From Candidatus Roizmanbacteria bacterium (lineage in GTDB: Bacteria > Patescibacteriota > Microgenomatia > GCA-001788215 > 2-01-FULL-40-14): DNA of 8,548 nt. The position numbers were made by a program, and so were the translations under genes. Shown here in pieces: positions 5,277-8,548 of this stretch. How positions within the stretch are numbered: position 1 is the first letter of the stretch; each line of letters begins with the position of its first letter. The notes below the pieces were generated by a model. The model had not been told where the DNA came from and ran no database searches. It saw only the letters and a list, made by a program, of their open reading frames with translations. The stretch covers positions 1 to 8,548 of the forward strand of contig JACQMD010000112.1 in the NCBI GenBank assembly GCA_016203755.1. Reading direction: 5' to 3'.

Positions 5277-5855
5277 GTGCCAAAAGAACAAGATAATCAA
5301 CAAAATCCACAATCTGAAAAACCTGTTCAACAAATACAAAGGTTCTCATCTGAAACTCGAGATATGCTTCGTGCTCAGGGTTCTGTTGTGTATGAATTGT
5401 CAGGACAGACGTTAGTAAGTTTGAAAGATGCTGGGAAACCTTTTATAACAACAATATTTGAGTACCCGTATAATTCACCATCACGTCTATCCGAGGTTGC
5501 TTTTAATCCAAATGAATTATTCTTATCTGGAACGAATGGAAAATCTATGGATAAACAAATGCAAGCTCTTGACGAATATAATAGAATGCTAAGAGCGAAA
5601 ATGTCAGATGTTGAAGCCGTTATCGGTTCTGTTTCTGATTATGCAGAGTTAGCATTTTCCCACTTAGAAGCGACTGGAAGATTTTTGTTCGGACCGGAGT
5701 ATAACAACGAGATGACCAGAACTACTACACAAGCCTTTAACACCAATTTGTGTGTTCGTTTTGTAAAAGTATATGGATTCGGTATATGTGTGTGGGGTCG
5801 TCATGGAATGGAGAGAGTAAGTATTGCTCCACTTATTGTGCCTTCTACCGACTAA
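5277..5855 (+). CDS. Unrecognised 192-aa protein, GTG start
   Basis: I do not recognise a family. The protein is soluble, with no signal peptide or membrane segment. It begins with a low-complexity Gln/Asn/Pro/Glu stretch (residues 1-24). An apparent mixed alpha/beta domain follows: YELSGQTLVSLKDAGKPF (39-56) as strands, a predicted helical segment with MDKQMQALDEYNRML (91-105), and an aromatic C-terminus with FLFGPEY (136-142) and VSIAPLIVPS (181-190). The GTG start is supported by a promoter 9 nt upstream. The gene is single and converges on the aminopeptidase pseudogene with a 17-bp gap. It lies just outside the toxin-antitoxin patch. Two frames overlap its 3' end, but only this one starts at the promoter. 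Coding is likely; function is unknown. Confidence 0.75.
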   Translation: MPKEQDNQQNPQSEKPVQQIQRFSSETRDMLRAQGSVVYELSGQTLVSLKDAGKPFITTIFEYPYNSPSRLSEVAFNPNELFLSGTNGKSMDKQMQALDEYNRMLRAKMSDVEAVIGSVSDYAELAFSHLEATGRFLFGPEYNNEMTRTTTQAFNTNLCVRFVKVYGFGICVWGRHGMERVSIAPLIVPSTD

Positions 5856-5872
5856 AGCAGGATCTGCCGTTA

Positions 5873-6492
5873 CTATTCGAAGGTAAAATTTCTATTCTTC
5901 AAAATAACCTTTCCATCTATCTCAATTGTCGGTTGTAGTATTACTCCGTCGCTATGGAACGGTACGTCGACTTCGCCTCCAAATGTTGCATTATTTCCTA
6001 ATGCTATGTGACAGGTTCCATAGACTTTCTCAACTTCAAGCAGATTGTTTCCCAATCGTGCTGTTTTATTGGTTCCAATTCCAAATTCGGCAATACTGTA
6101 TGCTCCCTTTTTACCAACTCGCGCAAGGCGTTGGTTGAGAAGGCGTGCTGCTTCGCCACCAGTGATATCGGTCGCCACACCGTTTTTCACCGTTATGGTA
6201 ATTGGCGCATCAAGTTCAATATCTGCAAAACATCCATCGAAAACAATTGTTCCATAGCTTTTTCCCTCAACGGGAGCAATAAATGTTTCGCCTGCCGGAA
6301 GATTTCCAAAATCTCCTGGATTGTGATACAAACCTGTGTCGGCAATGGCAGTTCTTCCTGTCAGATCAAGTGTTAGATTGGTTCCGTTGGGACTGGTTAT
6401 ACGTCAGTTACAATCAGGACTCGCTCGTGCGGACCTTTTTTCTCGTCTCTCGTGAGTGGCCGGATAGAGTCGGGAGGAGAAAAGAGTTTCAT
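5873..6492 (-). pseudogene. M29-type (AmpS/COG2309) aminopeptidase, internally deleted
   Basis: The C-terminal half is clear. RITSPNGTNLTLDL leads to GNLPAGETFIAPVEG, AEFGIGTN, GTCHIALGNN and FHSDGVI. These carry the Glu, Glu, His, His and Asp expected as metal ligands of M29 metalloaminopeptidases. This frame runs from a stop at 6404-6406 down to 5873 with no ATG; the only alternative start is a TTG at 6331. An ATG at 6492, 4 bp after the preceding gene, opens 31 codons that end in ERVLIVTDV, like the N-terminal strand of the family, before a TAA at 6397-6399. The two parts are in different frames, and about 150 middle residues are missing compared with a full-length enzyme. An assembly error is the alternative to a real deletion with frameshift. 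Confidence 0.8.
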
Positions 6493-6496
6493 AACA

Positions 6497-7252
6497 TTAC
6501 TCTACCGGTTTTGTGGGAGTTACGTCGGCCTCGGCAGATGCGGGGATGACCAGTATTCGTAAGGCAACTCCCCGGGATAATTCTGTTGCATCAGGCTGTA
6601 TACGAAGGTATACGCGGTCACCTTTCTCAATTTTTGACAAGCCGCAGGTAGTGAGCTGTTTATCTTCATCTAAATCTTTCTCATAACGCACACAGTGTGT
6701 GTTGATTTCATAATCAAGAATGGTTGTTCCGTCTTTTCCCTCTACCGTAAACGATCCTTCCTTCGTATCAACATCCGTTACCAGTCCTGCTGAAATGGTC
6801 GGCTGCTCCTGCAACAGGATTTTTGTGGCAAGGAGCGTTTTCTGGTCCAAATCGAGCGTACCAAATGCAAAAATGCTTTGGCCGACCGTGATTGTGTCCT
6901 TTTTTACATCTTTTTGTTTGCCTTTCATATCCTTCGATTGTATGGTAACGCTTTCAGTGAGAACCACCGGCATGGTTTTATCTTTATAGGTTATCGTGAG
7001 TGAATCATCATCTTTGCTTTTGACGACGCCATAAAAAGCCCGTCTGTTTTGTTCCTGTAACTGCGCTACTCGTGTTGCGAGCCGTTCTTTTAAATCAAGA
7101 ATTTTTTGCTTCAGTGAATTTTCCTCTTCAGGTGAAATGTCCTCTGTCCCGGTGGGAGTGGGTGATACTTCTTCTTGAGCAACTGCAATCGATGTAACAG
7201 CACATAAAACGAGTACAAATATCAGTGAAATAATGATCAATGTTTTTTTCAT
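6497..7252 (-). CDS. Secreted coiled-coil plus beta-domain protein (DUF5666-like)
   Basis: This 251-residue exported protein has a Sec signal peptide, MKK plus a hydrophobic core, ending at AVA (23-25), without a lipobox. A Pro/Thr linker (28-40) and a charged helix, ENSLKQKILDLKERLATRVAQL (44-65), suggest a short coiled coil. Two beta-rich segments follow, beginning FYGVVKSKDDDSLTITY (73-89) and SAGLVTDVDTKEGSFTVEG (154-172); both resemble small OB-like or DUF5666 repeats. The mature part has two cysteines (C187, C203) that could form a disulfide. Its start overlaps the upstream Ig-like gene by 4 bp, and its stop is 4 bp before the aminopeptidase start, so the three form one operon. I know such proteins from Microgenomates genomes; their role is unknown, probably at the cell surface. 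Confidence 0.85.
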   Translation of the reverse strand: MKKTLIIISLIFVLVLCAVTSIAVAQEEVSPTPTGTEDISPEEENSLKQKILDLKERLATRVAQLQEQNRRAFYGVVKSKDDDSLTITYKDKTMPVVLTESVTIQSKDMKGKQKDVKKDTITVGQSIFAFGTLDLDQKTLLATKILLQEQPTISAGLVTDVDTKEGSFTVEGKDGTTILDYEINTHCVRYEKDLDEDKQLTTCGLSKIEKGDRVYLRIQPDATELSRGVALRILVIPASAEADVTPTKPVE

Positions 7253-7692
7253 GATTCGTTCGGTAAATAGTTTACTACAATAATTTTCTCTGCCTCCGAT
7301 CCGTTGATGAAACCGGTGATAAACAATTCATTGGCTCCTTCAGATAGCGTAATTTCTGCTGAAAACGTACCGTCGTCTTTTGCGTTTGTTACCATCTCGT
7401 CAGTTGGGGAGGTAACTACCACGCTTGCACCCGGTTTTGTTTTTCCGGACACCGTCATTTTTTCTTCATGGGTGAGGGCCTGATCTTCCGGAAATACTAC
7501 TTCAATGGTGAGTGCCTCCTCAGATAAAAATGGTGAGGGAAGGGGTGGTTGGGTCGGGTTGGGAGTCGGGGAGATTTCCGCAGAGTTTATTCCCAGGAGT
7601 TGTTGAGGAAGCCGGGTAAACATAAGCGCAACAACTCCCCCGAGGATTAAGCCCAAAACAATTGCTATCGTCATCTCTTTCTTGAGACTCAT
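7249..7692 (-). CDS. Membrane-anchored Ig-like domain protein
   Basis: This 147-residue protein has one N-terminal transmembrane helix (about 8-26) after a short basic end, so the body should lie outside the membrane. A Pro/Thr/Ser linker (40-54) leads to a bacterial Ig-like beta-sandwich (about 61-142). The domain shows the usual pattern KMTVSGKTKPGASVVV, DDGTFSAEITLSEGANELFITGF and a final strand IIVVNYL. Such domains mediate adhesion or packing at the surface. It is the first gene of an operon and overlaps the next gene by 4 bp (ATGA). Its promoter ends 10 nt before the ATG. The substrate or partner cannot be predicted. Confidence 0.88.
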   Translation of the reverse strand: MSLKKEMTIAIVLGLILGGVVALMFTRLPQQLLGINSAEISPTPNPTQPPLPSPFLSEEALTIEVVFPEDQALTHEEKMTVSGKTKPGASVVVTSPTDEMVTNAKDDGTFSAEITLSEGANELFITGFINGSEAEKIIVVNYLPNES

Positions 7693-7702
7693 AATGGGGA
7701 GT

Positions 7703-7732
7703 ATGATACACCAGGTGTTTGAACCTTGTCAA
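7703..7732 (-). promoter_or_regulatory. Promoter of the envelope operon
   Basis: On the minus strand TTGACA (7727-7732), 18 nt, then TATCAT (7703-7708), with 10 nt to the ATG at 7692. The -35 is perfect and the -10 matches at 5 of 6 positions. The leader would be only a few nucleotides long. Confidence 0.65.
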
Positions 7733-7771
7733 GGAAGGGGAAACATGATATAAGTCATTAATATAAATCGC

Positions 7772-7864
7772 AGGGTGATTGGGTAATTAGGTGACTAGGT
7801 AAATAGGAAACAAAGCATATTTGTTTTACCCAATAACCCAGTCACCCAGTTACCTAATTACCCT
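7772..7864. repeat. Large hairpin built of 8-nt tandem repeats
   Basis: The left arm (7772-7811) reads as five 8-mers with consensus TRGGTRAY: AGGGTGAT, TGGGTAAT, TAGGTGAC, TAGGTAAA, TAGGAAAC. The right arm (7825-7864) is five units of the reverse-complement type: TTTACCCA, ATAACCCA, GTCACCCA, GTTACCTA, ATTACCCT. The arms pair imperfectly, and the tip is a perfect AAACAAA/TTTGTTT stem (7808-7814 and 7820-7826) with a 5-nt loop. It sits between divergent genes and ends 12 nt before the hydrolase ATG. There is no gene in 7693-7876. Confidence 0.9.
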
Positions 7865-7876
7865 GTTTGAGTACCT

Positions 7877-8539
7877 ATGGACATCAAATATCTCGGTCAT
7901 GCTTCATTCAGACTTCGGGGAAAACAGGCAGCGCTGGTTACTGATCCGTTTGATTCTTCATCAGTGGGTTTGAAATATCCCCTCCCCACTGCTGATATTA
8001 TCACCATTTCGCATAATCATGCCGATCATAACGCAATAGACAATGTCAAGCCGAAAAATGAAGGAGAGACTCCTATAGTACTTCGCGGGCCGGGAGAGTA
8101 TGAAATCAAGGGAGTGAAGATTTATGGCTTCAAAACGTTCCATGATAGGGAAAAAGGAGCACAGCGTGGAGTCAATACCATATATCTTTTTGATGTCGAT
8201 GGTGTGCGAATTTTGCACTGTGGAGATTTGGGGCATACGCTTTCTGATGAGCTGTTGGAAGAATTGGATGAAATTGATGTACTCCTTATTCCGGTTGGTG
8301 GTGTATTTACCATCGATGCGGCCGATGCAGCAAAAGTGATTCGCCAAATTGAGCCTGGAATGGTAGTTCCGATGCACTACAAAGTGCCGGGAATGCATGA
8401 ATCGCTGGCTGCACTTTCCGGAGTTGACGTATTTTTAAAAGAGATGGATGCAGAAACTGTTGTTCCGTTGGATAAACTCACGGTTACTCCCGCCTCATTT
8501 ACTTCAGAGGAGATACAAGTGATAGTGTTAAAACAATAG
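7877..8539 (+). CDS. UlaG-like metallo-beta-lactamase-fold hydrolase
   Basis: This 220-residue cytoplasmic protein has the metallo-beta-lactamase fold of the UlaG/COG2220 group. It begins MDIKYLGHASFRL, with the early Gly-His-Ala/Ser typical of UlaG-like proteins. The metal-binding motif SHNHADH supplies H46, H48, D50 and H51. Further ligands are probably H114 or D117 in HCGDLGH and H167 in VPMHYK. GPGEYEIKGVKIYG (71-84) and VGGVFTIDAADAA (140-152) are common in this group. The length is normal and the gene is complete, ending 9 bp before the window edge. Members hydrolyse phosphoester or lactone bonds, but the substrate here is unknown. No good promoter is seen next to the start; the 8-nt-repeat hairpin occupies that space. 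Confidence 0.92.
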   Translation: MDIKYLGHASFRLRGKQAALVTDPFDSSSVGLKYPLPTADIITISHNHADHNAIDNVKPKNEGETPIVLRGPGEYEIKGVKIYGFKTFHDREKGAQRGVNTIYLFDVDGVRILHCGDLGHTLSDELLEELDEIDVLLIPVGGVFTIDAADAAKVIRQIEPGMVVPMHYKVPGMHESLAALSGVDVFLKEMDAETVVPLDKLTVTPASFTSEEIQVIVLKQ

Positions 8540-8548
8540 CAAATAGCA

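Noticed and set aside
6008..6376. 122-codon plus-strand open frame
   Set aside because: It is the complement of the well-conserved aminopeptidase C-terminal half and reads as cysteine-rich noise.
7961..8398. 145-codon minus-strand open frame
   Set aside because: It is antisense to the metallo-beta-lactamase-fold gene, whose motifs are clear; the antisense product shows no recognisable domain.

Overview
The window looks like a chromosomal segment of a small-genome bacterium of the Candidate Phyla Radiation, most likely Microgenomates (OP11). The reasons are compact same-strand gene runs with 4-8 bp overlaps, no clear Shine-Dalgarno site before any gene, a YerC/TrpR-like regulator, and a secreted coiled-coil plus beta-domain protein of a kind I associate with that group. 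TGA is used as a normal stop (eamA-like gene, vapC, an antitoxin, the Ig-like gene), so the recoded-TGA lineages are unlikely. The lineage call is inference. The sequence-level calls below stand without it.

Layout. (1) 109-2314, minus strand: histidyl-tRNA synthetase (hisS) followed by an EamA/DMT-type permease. (2) 2368-3147, plus strand, divergent from hisS: an orphan protein with a PD-(D/E)XK nuclease-like signature. (3) 3148-5276: an accessory patch of palindromes, a yerC regulator gene and two type II toxin-antitoxin operons (Phd-like/VapC-PIN and antitoxin/RelE-ParE), all minus strand. It is bracketed by two copies of the yerC 3' end with its downstream flank. The second copy is only a gene remnant. 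(4) 5277-5855, plus strand: an unrecognised 192-aa protein. (5) 5873-7692, minus strand: an envelope operon of a membrane-anchored Ig-like protein, a secreted coiled-coil/beta protein and a broken M29-type aminopeptidase. (6) 7772-7864: a large hairpin whose two arms are each five degenerate 8-nt repeats. (7) 7877-8539, plus strand: an UlaG-like metallo-beta-lactamase-fold hydrolase.

Regulation. At eight genes a sigma70-type -10 hexamer lies only 7-12 nt before the chosen start codon, most often exactly 9 nt. This implies leaderless or nearly leaderless mRNAs. The two toxin-antitoxin operons share the same architecture, TTGACA-17 nt-TACAAT-9 nt-ATG. The phd-vapC promoter also carries a perfect 7-2-7 inverted repeat over its -10, the expected site of autoregulation. 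The promoter position decides the start of the second antitoxin (4988).

Most notable for follow-up: the yerC-linked duplication with its GGTACC-centred palindromes, the 8-nt-repeat hairpin, the uniform leaderless promoter geometry, the orphan PD-(D/E)XK protein and the internally deleted aminopeptidase.
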